Shown here piece after piece: positions 35,967-44,649 of a stretch of DNA of 64,000 bases (its first letter is position 1; each line of letters starts with the position of its first letter). The stretch is from UBA817 sp049889215 (lineage in GTDB: Bacteria > Margulisbacteria > Marinamargulisbacteria > UBA817): positions 1 through 64,000 of the forward strand of contig JBMHDV010000007.1 of the NCBI GenBank assembly GCA_049889215.1. Direction: 5' to 3'. The translations under genes were made by a program, and so were the position numbers. Below the pieces are notes generated by a model, which saw nothing but the letters and a program-made list of their open reading frames with translations, was not told the DNA's origin and searched no databases.

Positions 35967-38404
35967 ACCTGATTCTTCGAGCTGTTTTTCGTGAATATAA
36001 GTCCGTCTGGTTTAAGACACTTTGCACACTCATTGGCTTGGTTATTAGCTTATCGCTATTTATTGTTGTGGAACTTTTTAGCTATCTGTTTCAATCCCCA
36101 GCCGCAAGCCCTCAAGCGGTGATTCCCTATACCCATAAAATTGTGCACACCAACGGGTTCTTACAAACCAATGACTTAAATGAGTTGTTTAAAAATAAAG
36201 CAATTCGTCTGGCAACCCCAACCCGAGAAGTATTTGACGTCATTAGTCAAAATGACAAAGTTACCCCCGTCATCATTACTGGGGCAGACCAATTTAGCAT
36301 TATTCGCGAACTGGCCAAACAAACCCCCGTTAATCGCGATGAACTTCCCAGCATTGACCTGCTGGATCTTAACACAACCATTCTGGTGACCAAAACCTGC
36401 ACAACAACAACCAAACAAATTCCCATCCGTCTGAATAATCAATCCCTGATGGTAACCTGCATTGAACTGGACTTGCCCGATGCACGCTTGTTAATGGACA
36501 TCGCCCAATTTCAGCGCATTTACCCACCCAGCAATGGCATCGATGCACTGATGATTAAAACCACACCCAAAGACGCCAATGCACTGGAACGTACGCTTGC
36601 AACCAACCTGCCAGGCATTAAATTGATTTCGTTGGCAGATGAACAAAACCAACAATCCCAATGGGTACGGTCCTTAACCTACAACTTAAAATTCTTGGCC
36701 TTAATTTCACTCATTGTCAGCACCTGTTTAATGATTCAGTTCTTTCGATTTTTAGGCAAAGAGCGCCAGCCCTTATTTTCGACGTTGTTTCAACTTGGGG
36801 TTAATCAACAAACCATTAAACAACTGTTTATGATTGAAATGCTGTTGATTTCAATTGGAACCGTTGTTCTTGCATTAACAGCGGCAACAGGAATCGCAAA
36901 ACTCAGCTTAACCACCTTTAACCAAGTCATCACCATGTTCTATTTCAAATTAAATGCTACCAACGTTATGTTGCATTGGAGCATTATCGTTAAAACCATT
37001 ATTGCCACCACGGTTGCATTTGGCGTGGCTTACATCAGTTTTTTTTACGGCCAATCGTTTGGCAACAGCAACAAACAAGTGCGACGGGTTGGGCTCGTTA
37101 GTGCCATAGCGGTACCCTATGGGCTACTATTAATCACCAAAATCCCAACGCCAATAACCGTTATTATCGGATCCATATTGGTACTCTTCGGATTTTTTGG
37201 GTTATCGATTGGCTGCATCGGTTTTATTGGCCATGCCCTAAGACGAATCACCAGCCACCGGGGCATACGATTTAAAATGACACGGGATACCTTATTGAAG
37301 GATCCCTTAAGTTACGGGGCAATTGTATTTGTTATTGCATTATCGGGTGGCTTGATTTTAAGCATGAATATTTTTATCAAAAGTTTTTCGACCACCGTAT
37401 TTGATTGGCTCGATACCGTCACCTTTCACGATGTTTACATTCAACACAATGCCAATTCGATTCAATACCCCGTGGCACTGCCGCCGGAGGTTATTAAACT
37501 CACACAACAGTTGCCAGAAAATGTTTCAGTAAGCACACTGCAACGGGTGCCCTTTATTTTTAATGGCTTACCAGCACAAATTGTTTTTCGAAAGGACATT
37601 CATGACCCCACACGAAGCCGTTTTATTTTTAAGCAAAAGTTAACCGGCCCAACCCAAGCCAACGATGCATTTATTAGTGAACCATTTGCCGCAAAACACA
37701 ATCTTAACCTGGGTGACACGGTTGAGTTAAACGGCATTACCAAGGGCCCAGTTCGAGTGGCTGGCATTGTATTTGATTTTGTTAGCGAGTTTGGGCAGTT
37801 AATGACCAACATCAACCAAATGGCCAATGCAAACGATACCATTCAACTGCATGGCATCGCCGTTAAAGCACCCAGCAATCAACGTGACCGCCTACAGTCA
37901 TACATGGCAGAAGCATCCTCGATCCCTAACACACTTGTTGCATCCCAAGAATCCATTTTAGCGACATCCATGCAAATTTTTCATGACACATTTTCGTTTA
38001 CCTGGTTTGTGGTAATCATTACCGGCTGCATTGCCATTTTTTCGTTGGTCAATTTAATGACCATTGTGTGCATCAACCGTAAAAATGAGTTGATTCAATT
38101 GTGGCACATTGGATTCAACTCAACCGCACTGCGACAAATTGTACTTGCCCAAATTGCACTCATTTCGGTGGTCGCCGGTGGCATGGCTGTTGCTATTGGT
38201 GGGGCACTCTATATTTTAATCGTTTATGGCATTCAACAACCGTCATTTAATTGGACCATATTCTTGGCTGTTCCATGGGTGGTTGTGGGGCTAACACCCA
38301 TTGTCATTTTTGGATTGAGTCAAACGGTTGGCACCTGGTTCATGATAATTACGGGGCCGGCCTTGCAACAGGAGCGAATTAACGATGTTCAATTGGATCA
38401 TTAA
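35963..38404 (+). CDS. FtsX-like ABC permease, single large polypeptide
   Basis: 813 residues from ATG 35963. Topology is one N-terminal helix (CTLIGLVISLSLFIVVELF), a large periplasmic domain, three helices around residues 245-360, two more near 390-430, a second periplasmic domain, and three C-terminal helices. This is two FtsX/MacB units in one chain, as if separate AttF and AttG permeases were joined. Substrate is unknown; related systems move lipoproteins or lipids to the outer membrane. An upstream ATG at 35927 inside the ATPase gene was rejected in favour of the ATGA overlap. Confidence 0.85.
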   Translation: MNLILRAVFREYKSVWFKTLCTLIGLVISLSLFIVVELFSYLFQSPAASPQAVIPYTHKIVHTNGFLQTNDLNELFKNKAIRLATPTREVFDVISQNDKVTPVIITGADQFSIIRELAKQTPVNRDELPSIDLLDLNTTILVTKTCTTTTKQIPIRLNNQSLMVTCIELDLPDARLLMDIAQFQRIYPPSNGIDALMIKTTPKDANALERTLATNLPGIKLISLADEQNQQSQWVRSLTYNLKFLALISLIVSTCLMIQFFRFLGKERQPLFSTLFQLGVNQQTIKQLFMIEMLLISIGTVVLALTAATGIAKLSLTTFNQVITMFYFKLNATNVMLHWSIIVKTIIATTVAFGVAYISFFYGQSFGNSNKQVRRVGLVSAIAVPYGLLLITKIPTPITVIIGSILVLFGFFGLSIGCIGFIGHALRRITSHRGIRFKMTRDTLLKDPLSYGAIVFVIALSGGLILSMNIFIKSFSTTVFDWLDTVTFHDVYIQHNANSIQYPVALPPEVIKLTQQLPENVSVSTLQRVPFIFNGLPAQIVFRKDIHDPTRSRFIFKQKLTGPTQANDAFISEPFAAKHNLNLGDTVELNGITKGPVRVAGIVFDFVSEFGQLMTNINQMANANDTIQLHGIAVKAPSNQRDRLQSYMAEASSIPNTLVASQESILATSMQIFHDTFSFTWFVVIITGCIAIFSLVNLMTIVCINRKNELIQLWHIGFNSTALRQIVLAQIALISVVAGGMAVAIGGALYILIVYGIQQPSFNWTIFLAVPWVVVGLTPIVIFGLSQTVGTWFMIITGPALQQERINDVQLDH

Positions 38405-39392
38405 ATTTATTTTCATTGCCTGCATCAGCACATACAGCCTGGACTGGTCGTTTCCACGTGACCATGGCATTCACCCAGACTTCGATACAGAATGGTACTA
38501 CATGACCGGGCACTTAACGGACCAAAACAATACCTTGCACGGGTTCCAACTAACATTTTTTAGGCATAAATTAACCCCTGTTCATAACAGCAACAGTCCC
38601 TGGAATAGTGATCAATTATTTACCGGGCATTTTGCCTTTACCAATGGGGATACACAAACGTTTTCTCATGACGAAACCTTTGCCAGAACCAGTTTTAATT
38701 TGGCAACTGCGAATGCAACAGAAATGGACATTCGAATTGACGACTGGCAACTGAATATGACCGGCAGCACATTAAATGCCACCATTCAATCCGCCATTGG
38801 GGAATTTACTTTGCACGTGGCCAATGCCAAGGAAATGGTGTTTCATGGCAAGAATGGGGTCAGTAAAAAAAGCCCATCCAATGATCATTTTTCTTATTAC
38901 TATTCCATGACCCGACTGATTGGGCATGGGGAACTAAAAACAGCTGACAAAACATACACATTTACCAACGCCCAAGCTTGGCTGGATCGTGAAATATTCA
39001 ATCAACTGCTGGACCAGAATCAAATTGGTTGGGACTGGTTTGCCATCCAATTGGATGATGGTCGTGACATTATGGCGTTTCGTGTTCGCTCAGAAAACAA
39101 TGACCATTATTATTCAGGAACCATTGTTGATAAACTCGGCAATAGCGTTAGCATTGGCAAAGAGGATCTCCAACTCACCCCCGTCACTTACTGGGAATCT
39201 GATGGCCGCCGCTACCCCATTGAATGGCGTGTAACATTGCCTGGCATTAACGAAGACTTAACGTTAAAGGCTCGCCAACAAAATCAAGAATTGCATACCA
39301 CGATTCCATTTCCTATCCATTATTGGGAAGGCCAAGCCTTGGTTACCGGAAGCAGCACCGGCAAAGCCTACATGGAGTTGGTGGGGTATTAA
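38385..39392 (+). CDS. AttH/CrtC-like (lipocalin-type) exported protein
   Basis: 335 residues with an N-terminal hydrophobic export signal (WIIKFIFIACISTYSLDW). The mature part follows the predicted secreted hydrolase/CrtC-like fold: FPRDHGIHPDFDTEWYYMTG, FQLTFFRHKL, FTGHFAFTNGDTQTFSHDE, AWLDREIFNQ with GWDWFAIQLDDGRDIMAFRV and a final IPFPIHYWEGQALVTG. Relatives include carotenoid 1,2-hydratase and AttH; with a neighbouring FtsX-type exporter the AttH reading is more likely. It overlaps the permease by 20 bases and has AGGAG upstream. Confidence 0.85.
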   Translation: MFNWIIKFIFIACISTYSLDWSFPRDHGIHPDFDTEWYYMTGHLTDQNNTLHGFQLTFFRHKLTPVHNSNSPWNSDQLFTGHFAFTNGDTQTFSHDETFARTSFNLATANATEMDIRIDDWQLNMTGSTLNATIQSAIGEFTLHVANAKEMVFHGKNGVSKKSPSNDHFSYYYSMTRLIGHGELKTADKTYTFTNAQAWLDREIFNQLLDQNQIGWDWFAIQLDDGRDIMAFRVRSENNDHYYSGTIVDKLGNSVSIGKEDLQLTPVTYWESDGRRYPIEWRVTLPGINEDLTLKARQQNQELHTTIPFPIHYWEGQALVTGSSTGKAYMELVGY

Positions 39393-40252
39393 CTGCCTGG
39401 CCGCAACGGCATCTTCAAATAAGAACTGCCATTATCCTCAGGTGGTGGCAAATGGCCGGCATCAATATTCACCTGTAAACTTTGCAATAATAAGCGCGGT
39501 GACTTTAAGGTTGCGTCACGGCCATCACGAAAAGAAATAAACTCATCTTTGGTGGTATCCGCACCCAACTGTGGATTTTTTGATTTCTCTAATCCAATGG
39601 TTGATTCATATTGAACAGCACGACCATTGGGTTGATAATCATGCCCAACAAAAACTTTGGTATCATCTGGTAATGTATACAATCGGTTCATCACTGAATC
39701 GTATAAATCGGCTGAACTTCCACCTGGAAAGTCACATCGACCTGTCCCATAGTCATGCATAAATAATGCATCACCAGTAAAAACAGCTGACTCATTAATA
39801 TAATAAGATGAACAGGCCGGCGTATGCCCCGGCGTAAACATGACATGAATGCGTAAGGACCCCGCATGAAATGTCGTTTGATCATCAAATAACTCGTCAA
39901 ACTGAACCCCATTTTCATTAAAATCTTTAAAGTTAAAAATGGTTTTAAATGTGGATTGCACTTTTTTAATGTTGGCCCCAATCGCAACCTTGGGGTTGCC
40001 CAATAGCGGCTTTAAAAATTGAGATCCAGTTAAATGATCCGCATGCGCATGCGTCTCTAAAATATAATGGACGGTTAACTCTTTTGCCTTAACAAACTCA
40101 ATGATCGAATTGACTGATGTTAAATCATACTTGGATGACGCTGGATCATAATCCAATACTGGATCAATAACAACCGCATCATTGGTTGTTTCATCATAGA
40201 CCACATACGTTAATGTGGACGTATCCTCATCAAAAAAAGCATTTACTTTCAT
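39389..40252 (-). CDS. MBL-fold persulfide dioxygenase (ETHE1/Blh-like)
   Basis: 287 residues from ATG 40252, preceded by AAAGGAGGG; a longer reading to 40414 was rejected because it runs back into the TauE gene. Metal-binding motifs: ILETHAHADHLTGSQFL, MFTPGHTPACSSYY, AVFTGDALFMHDYGTGRCDF and KVFVGHDYQPNG. GTGRCDFPGG is characteristic of the Blh/ETHE1 group, which oxidise glutathione persulfide to sulfite. It is the last gene of a rhodanese-TauE-dioxygenase operon, fitting sulfide detoxification. Confidence 0.9.
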   Translation of the reverse strand: MKVNAFFDEDTSTLTYVVYDETTNDAVVIDPVLDYDPASSKYDLTSVNSIIEFVKAKELTVHYILETHAHADHLTGSQFLKPLLGNPKVAIGANIKKVQSTFKTIFNFKDFNENGVQFDELFDDQTTFHAGSLRIHVMFTPGHTPACSSYYINESAVFTGDALFMHDYGTGRCDFPGGSSADLYDSVMNRLYTLPDDTKVFVGHDYQPNGRAVQYESTIGLEKSKNPQLGADTTKDEFISFRDGRDATLKSPRLLLQSLQVNIDAGHLPPPEDNGSSYLKMPLRPGS

Positions 40253-40263
40253 CTTTCCCTCCT

Positions 40264-41037
40264 TTAATTCATAACCCATATAGTTATGCCCATAACAAAT
40301 ACAAAATAGGCAAATAACTGTCGCAACTGACGCGTTGGAACCTTGGTTTGCACCACCATGCCCACCAAACCACCACATATCGCCACCCCAGTAAATGACA
40401 GCAACAGTGGCCAATCAATGGCCGTTAATAATTGGACATCACTAACAAACCCAAGCAACGACTTAATGGCAATAATCAATAATGACGTTGCAATGGCCGG
40501 TCGTAATTCAATGCCAACCAATAAAACCAAAGCCGGTACAATCATAAAGCCACCACCAGCACCAACAAAGCCCGTTAAAGCCCCAACAACAACCCCCTCC
40601 ACACCAATCAATATGGCACGGGGCAAGGTCACCTTTTGTTTTTTAATTGAATCGCTATCCTCCTTTGCACGAAACATAAACACCGAAATCACCAAAATCA
40701 ATATCGCAAATACCCCCATAATCAATTGATCTTTTGTCATCATTTGGCCAAACAACACAAATTGACTTGGAATCATGGTCAATAAAACAACCCGAGCAGC
40801 TAAAACCCCAACGGTCGCTGGAATGGCAAAAATAACAGCAATACGAAATGCAATCTGACCCGCCAATCGATACGCAATCAATGCGCTCGTTATGCCAACC
40901 ACAAACAACGAATAACTGGTTGCCGTTACCGCTGGCACATCAAAAAAGTACACCAAAATAGGAACTGTTAAAATTGAACCGCCACCACCAAGTAAGCCCA
41001 ACACTGTGCCCATTAAAAATGTTAGGACAACGCCCAT
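40264..41037 (-). CDS. TauE/SafE family sulfite/organosulfur exporter
   Basis: 257 residues, about eight membrane helices in two related halves: GTVLGLLGGGGSILTVPILV and GALTGFVGAGGGFMIVPALV are the duplicated glycine-rich signature. Family members export sulfite or sulfoacetate. Directly adjoining the rhodanese stop (TAGATG) and 11 bases before the dioxygenase start, it would remove the sulfite made by the latter. Confidence 0.92.
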   Translation of the reverse strand: MGVVLTFLMGTVLGLLGGGGSILTVPILVYFFDVPAVTATSYSLFVVGITSALIAYRLAGQIAFRIAVIFAIPATVGVLAARVVLLTMIPSQFVLFGQMMTKDQLIMGVFAILILVISVFMFRAKEDSDSIKKQKVTLPRAILIGVEGVVVGALTGFVGAGGGFMIVPALVLLVGIELRPAIATSLLIIAIKSLLGFVSDVQLLTAIDWPLLLSFTGVAICGGLVGMVVQTKVPTRQLRQLFAYFVFVMGITIWVMN

Positions 41038-41544
41038 CTATTTATTCCATGGCAACAATGCCAAGAGCTTCGTCATATAACAATTGCCAGAAGCACCAGC
41101 ATAAAATAAGCCCAGCCCAACAAATCCACTCAAGAAAATCCCCTTCGGGTTTACATAAAAGTGCAGCAACACGCCCGATAAAATCATTAGCCCAGCAACA
41201 ATCATCACTTGACGCATCATGGGAATCACCTTCGATGGGACACCACTAACCGGTAACTGTTGATGTAACCATGCCTGGATGCCTCCCTCGACATTAATCA
41301 CATTTGTAATGCCCTCACGTGCCAATTCATGAATAACCATTCGACTACGATTGCCACTATTGCAAATAACATACACAGGGTCACGTTTAAATACATTTTG
41401 GTGATTCAGCACCACTTCGGTTGGAATATTTAGGGCCCCTTCAATAAATGACCGCTTAAATTCCGTGGTTGTCCGAACATCCACCACGTTAACATCCCCC
41501 TGCTGCATTGTTGAATGCAATTCAGTTACAGAAATTGAATTCAT
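41038..41544 (-). CDS. Membrane-bound rhodanese (YgaP-like, with DUF2892 tail)
   Basis: 168 residues. A rhodanese domain occupies the first 105 residues with the catalytic loop VICNSGNRSRM (Cys nucleophile). Two C-terminal membrane helices (IVAGLMILSGVLLHFYV, FLSGFVGLGLFYAGASGN) form a DUF2892-like segment, as in E. coli YgaP. It transfers sulfane sulfur from persulfides. GAGGAGG lies eight bases before the ATG. First gene of the sulfur operon, divergent from the CsoR-family regulator. Confidence 0.9.
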   Translation of the reverse strand: MNSISVTELHSTMQQGDVNVVDVRTTTEFKRSFIEGALNIPTEVVLNHQNVFKRDPVYVICNSGNRSRMVIHELAREGITNVINVEGGIQAWLHQQLPVSGVPSKVIPMMRQVMIVAGLMILSGVLLHFYVNPKGIFLSGFVGLGLFYAGASGNCYMTKLLALLPWNK

Positions 41545-41570
41545 GACTATCGCCTCCTCATATACATACT

Positions 41571-41586
41571 ATACCCCATATGGTAT
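41571..41586. promoter_or_regulatory. Likely CsoR/CstR-type operator
   Basis: ATACCCCATATGGTAT has arms ATACC and GGTAT around CCATAT, close to the ATACCCC...GGGGTAT operator known for CsoR/CstR regulators. On the minus strand the -10-like TATAGT of the rhodanese promoter (41573-41568) overlaps its end, so bound repressor would block transcription of the sulfur operon. It lies 137 bases from the regulator start codon. Confidence 0.6.
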
Positions 41587-41687
41587 TAATGTAAACATTA
41601 AAATGGACTCAAAAATAACAGACTGATGATAATCAAATATTAATTTAAGAATAGACCATCGTATTGAGCAATTTATGTCATCTCACA

Positions 41688-41716
41688 TTGACTTTCACTC
41701 AATTGATTTCTACCAT
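41688..41716 (+). promoter_or_regulatory. Promoter of the CsoR-family gene, leaderless type
   Basis: TTGACT (41688-41693), a 17-base spacer, TACCAT (41711-41716), six bases, ATG 41723. Both boxes fall inside the reading frame that would begin at ATG 41675, so they also fix the true start. Confidence 0.65.
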
Positions 41717-41722
41717 AACCTT

Positions 41723-41983
41723 ATGGAAAACGACGCAATAACACATCGGTTAAGTCGAATTATTGGCCAACTGGAAGCCTTAAAAAAATCCATCAATACA
41801 GCGGATGAAAATGACTGTCTAAAAACCATTCAACAGTTAAAAGCTAGCATTAATGGGTTAAAGAAGTTTGGCGAACATTACATCAAAAACCATATGAAAG
41901 AATGTGTAAAAAAAGGAAGCCATTCTAAAGAAGAAATGGAAGCAATGCTTTCTGAAATCATATCTGGCGCATTCTCACTATAA
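41723..41983 (+). CDS. CsoR/FrmR/CstR family transcriptional regulator
   Basis: 86 residues from ATG 41723, the normal size. All-helical family signature RLSRIIGQLEALKKSI. Putative sensing residues are the Cys of ENDCLKTIQQL and the His and Cys of KNHMKECVK, i.e. the Cys-His-Cys set seen in copper-sensing CsoR. Genomic partners (rhodanese, TauE, persulfide dioxygenase) instead argue for a CstR-like role sensing persulfide. The nearby ATACC-GGTAT palindrome is its probable target. The upstream ATG 41675 adds 16 residues with no family match. Confidence 0.85.
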   Translation: MENDAITHRLSRIIGQLEALKKSINTADENDCLKTIQQLKASINGLKKFGEHYIKNHMKECVKKGSHSKEEMEAMLSEIISGAFSL

Positions 41984-42106
41984 TTTACAGCTAAAATCAA
42001 TTATCAAGAATCAATCCCCGTCACCAATCATCCCACCCCCATCTGCTTTTGGTAGAAAAACCATCACATTAGGCATTTTTAATACACCCCCTTTTATAAA
42101 TTTCGA

Positions 42107-42112
42107 TACACT
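42107..42112 (+). promoter_or_regulatory. -10 box of a leaderless promoter (photolyase)
   Basis: TACACT, six bases, then ATG 42119. No consensus -35 box at 16-18 bases. Confidence 0.45.
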
Positions 42113-42118
42113 TCAACC

Positions 42119-43600
42119 ATGAACATCATGTGGTTTAAACGAGATTTACGCGTGCACGATAACCCAGCACTGGCCGGGGCCATTACCAGTGGCAACACTC
42201 GCTTTATTGCCATCATTGAACCTGAATTGTGGGATCAACCCGATATGAGTGACCGGCATGCCAAGTTTTACCAAGAATCTTTGGCCGATCTTCAACAACA
42301 ACTTCATCATGCCGGTCAATCTCTAGAAATGTTTAAAGATAATGCCATCCATTGTTTAACGGCCATTCATCAGCAAACCCCAATCACCGCATTATGGTCC
42401 AACCAAGAAACTTGGAACGATTGGACGTACCAACGAGACATCGCAGTAAAGGCATGGTGCAAAGCAAATGGCGTATCCTGGCACGAACCCGTCACCAATG
42501 GAGTAATACGACGCATAGCAACACGCAATGGCTGGAGCAAACGGTGGGATGCATTTATGACAAGCCCACAAATTTCACCAATGTTCAAACCCGCTTCTAC
42601 CAAAATAGCCATCCAAAACATACCATCGATAAAATCATTAAGCGACCCAAATTTAGGCAATATCCAAGTGGGTGGTCGACAACAAGGCCGACAACAACTC
42701 CATTCATTTCTAACGACACGTGGCATCCATTACACCAAACAAATGTCATCACCACTTACGGCATTTGACGCTTGCTCACGGGTATCCCCTCACCTGGCCT
42801 TTGGAACGTTATCGGTTCGCGAAGTGTTCCAGGCCGCACTTCAAAAAGCCAGTAACCTCCATCAACAACCCAAAACAAAACAAATCACCATCCATCAGCG
42901 ATCACTACGTTCGTTTATGGAACGGTTGCGCTGGCACTGCCATTTTATGCAAAAACTGGAAGACGAGCCTTCAATTGAATTTAAAAGTTTTCATTCCATG
43001 CACCATGCCAGTCATGAGTCCCATGCCAATCGACAACATTACGATGCTTGGGCAACTGGTCAGACCGGGTTTCCATTGGTGGATGCCTGCATGCGCGCCT
43101 TAATTGCAACTGGCTGGCTCAACTTTCGAATGCGTGCCATGTTGATGAGCATTGCCACCCAACACCTGCAACTCCCATGGCGAGATTGCGCCCTGCACTT
43201 GGCCCGCCAATTTGTGGATTACGAACCTGGTATTCACTACAGTCAGTGTCAAATGCAAGCAGGGCTTACCGGAATCAACACCATTAGAATCTACAATCCA
43301 ATTAAACAATCCTACGATCAAGACCCTGAGGGTGTTTTCATCCGACAATGGGTCCCTGAACTACGTCATATTCCAACCAGTGGCATTCATGAACCTTGGC
43401 ACTATGGTGCCCCCGACCCCATTGTGGATGAGCCAACCGCACGACGCGCTGCCAGTGACCGAATCCACCGGATTCGAAAACAACCCGGCTTTCGGCAAGA
43501 AGCCAACACTATTCAACAAAAACACGGATCCCGTCGAAAAAGAAGTCAACGAAATCAGCCAAATCAGCTATCATTAGATTTTACAAGCCATGACAGTTAA
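42119..43600 (+). CDS. Cryptochrome/photolyase family protein
   Basis: 493 residues. N-terminal photolyase domain starts IMWFKRDLRVHDNPAL. FAD-domain landmarks: LRWHCHFMQKLED, GQTGFPLVDACMRAL, TGWLNFRMRAML, then FVDYEPGIHYSQCQMQAG and INTIRIYNPIKQSYDQDPEG. The DYEPGIHYSQCQMQ segment replaces the DxDxxxNxGxWQW block of class I CPD photolyases and marks a separate bacterial subgroup. The C-terminus is basic and ends QLSLDF. It either repairs UV-induced pyrimidine dimers or acts as a blue-light receptor; the sequence alone does not decide. It overlaps the next gene by 11 bases. Confidence 0.9.
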   Translation: MNIMWFKRDLRVHDNPALAGAITSGNTRFIAIIEPELWDQPDMSDRHAKFYQESLADLQQQLHHAGQSLEMFKDNAIHCLTAIHQQTPITALWSNQETWNDWTYQRDIAVKAWCKANGVSWHEPVTNGVIRRIATRNGWSKRWDAFMTSPQISPMFKPASTKIAIQNIPSIKSLSDPNLGNIQVGGRQQGRQQLHSFLTTRGIHYTKQMSSPLTAFDACSRVSPHLAFGTLSVREVFQAALQKASNLHQQPKTKQITIHQRSLRSFMERLRWHCHFMQKLEDEPSIEFKSFHSMHHASHESHANRQHYDAWATGQTGFPLVDACMRALIATGWLNFRMRAMLMSIATQHLQLPWRDCALHLARQFVDYEPGIHYSQCQMQAGLTGINTIRIYNPIKQSYDQDPEGVFIRQWVPELRHIPTSGIHEPWHYGAPDPIVDEPTARRAASDRIHRIRKQPGFRQEANTIQQKHGSRRKRSQRNQPNQLSLDFTSHDS

Positions 43601-43976
43601 CCATTCCCTATTTCGATTACGCAATGACACCACGATTGTTGGCTATTTAAAGCTATATGCCAATGGTAAAAGTGAGTTTTCGAAAGATATGTTTTGGTGG
43701 CATGGTGACCGCATTCAATACAACGAAAAAGACGCCTTTTCTGGCCAATACGATCGAAATAATCGGGCGTTATTCAATAATGATGTCGTCGCCATTCGAA
43801 AAGGAACCACCCCAAAAGAAAAAACCAATTGCTTATTAACATTTGACGAAGAGCGTGGGAGTTTTACATTTATTGAAATTGAAACCGAGCAACTGTTTGA
43901 ATTATTTTTAAATGACTTGCCCTTGTTTCATAAAAGTGAGCTTACATTTGTGGGCATGCACATTCCGGACCACTAA
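43590..43976 (+). CDS. Hypothetical protein, faintly YopX-like
   Basis: 128 residues, soluble. The middle stretch YDRNNRALFNNDVVAIRKG recalls the Dkngk-IyegDiV block of YopX-type proteins, and the C-terminal half is beta-rich. This resemblance is weak. Position between the photolyase (11-base overlap) and the DUF429 gene (three-base gap) indicates a co-transcribed real gene. Confidence 0.55.
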   Translation: MTVNHSLFRLRNDTTIVGYLKLYANGKSEFSKDMFWWHGDRIQYNEKDAFSGQYDRNNRALFNNDVVAIRKGTTPKEKTNCLLTFDEERGSFTFIEIETEQLFELFLNDLPLFHKSELTFVGMHIPDH

Positions 43977-43979
43977 ACC

Positions 43980-44642
43980 ATGCACGGAATTGACGGTTGC
44001 AGGCAAGGGTGGATCATTGCCAGTATTGTAAATCAACAGCTTCAACTCTCATTTAGCCCAACGTTATTGGATAGCCAAGCACTTGCTGCAAAAAGCACCA
44101 TCATTATCGACATGCCCGTGGCACTGCCAAGCAGCATTGCCGAATACCCACGCACCTGCGACAAAACGGCAAAAAAAGAGTTGGGCCGGCAACATGCCAG
44201 TATTTTTTACGCCCCTGTGATTGATTGGCTAAACTCCCCCTACCCGAGTATCAATCACGCCTGCACTATCGCCAATGCCCCAAAGTTATCCAAACAAAGC
44301 TTCAACCTGTTTCCTAAAATTAAAGAACTCCAAACCTTCGAACAGGCCACCGAACATCATATTATTGAAAGTCACCCAGAATTGATTTTCAATCACTATC
44401 TACCACAACCGTTGGTCTCCAAAAAGTCAGCGGAAGGTCAGCAACAACGCTGGGCGGTAATTCAAGAACTAACCAACCAACAACACATTCAATTGCATGC
44501 GGATGACATCCGTAAATTTCACAATCAAATGAAACGGGTCTGCCTATTGGATGATATTTATGATGCCATCATACTCGCACTTCTTGGGCATGACCTTGTC
44601 ACTAAACAAAACCATCCATTACTGCTATCGAGTAATCGTTAA
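43980..44642 (+). CDS. DUF429 family protein (predicted RNase H-fold)
   Basis: 220 residues. Conserved acidic and basic positions are visible: GIDGCRQGWIIASI, TIIIDMPVALPSS, RTCDKTAKKELGRQHASIFY, ESHPELIFNHYL and LLDDIYDAIILAL. The family is predicted to have an RNase H-like fold with a metal site made of the early and late Asp residues. Function is unproven. Co-transcribed with the photolyase. Confidence 0.85.
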   Translation: MHGIDGCRQGWIIASIVNQQLQLSFSPTLLDSQALAAKSTIIIDMPVALPSSIAEYPRTCDKTAKKELGRQHASIFYAPVIDWLNSPYPSINHACTIANAPKLSKQSFNLFPKIKELQTFEQATEHHIIESHPELIFNHYLPQPLVSKKSAEGQQQRWAVIQELTNQQHIQLHADDIRKFHNQMKRVCLLDDIYDAIILALLGHDLVTKQNHPLLLSSNR

Positions 44643-44649
44643 CTCAGTT

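Noticed and set aside
40252..40414. Longer start for the persulfide dioxygenase
   Set aside because: The extra 54 residues overlap the TauE gene and have no family match, whereas AAAGGAGGG stands just before ATG 40252.
42352..43577. Several frames of 60-141 codons on both strands over the photolyase
   Set aside because: All overlap a clearly coding gene and show no motif or ribosome site.
12482..43600. Functional link between the CofG-like protein and the photolyase antenna
   Set aside because: The CofG-like protein lacks the cluster cysteines needed to make the deazaflavin, and the genes are 30 kb apart.
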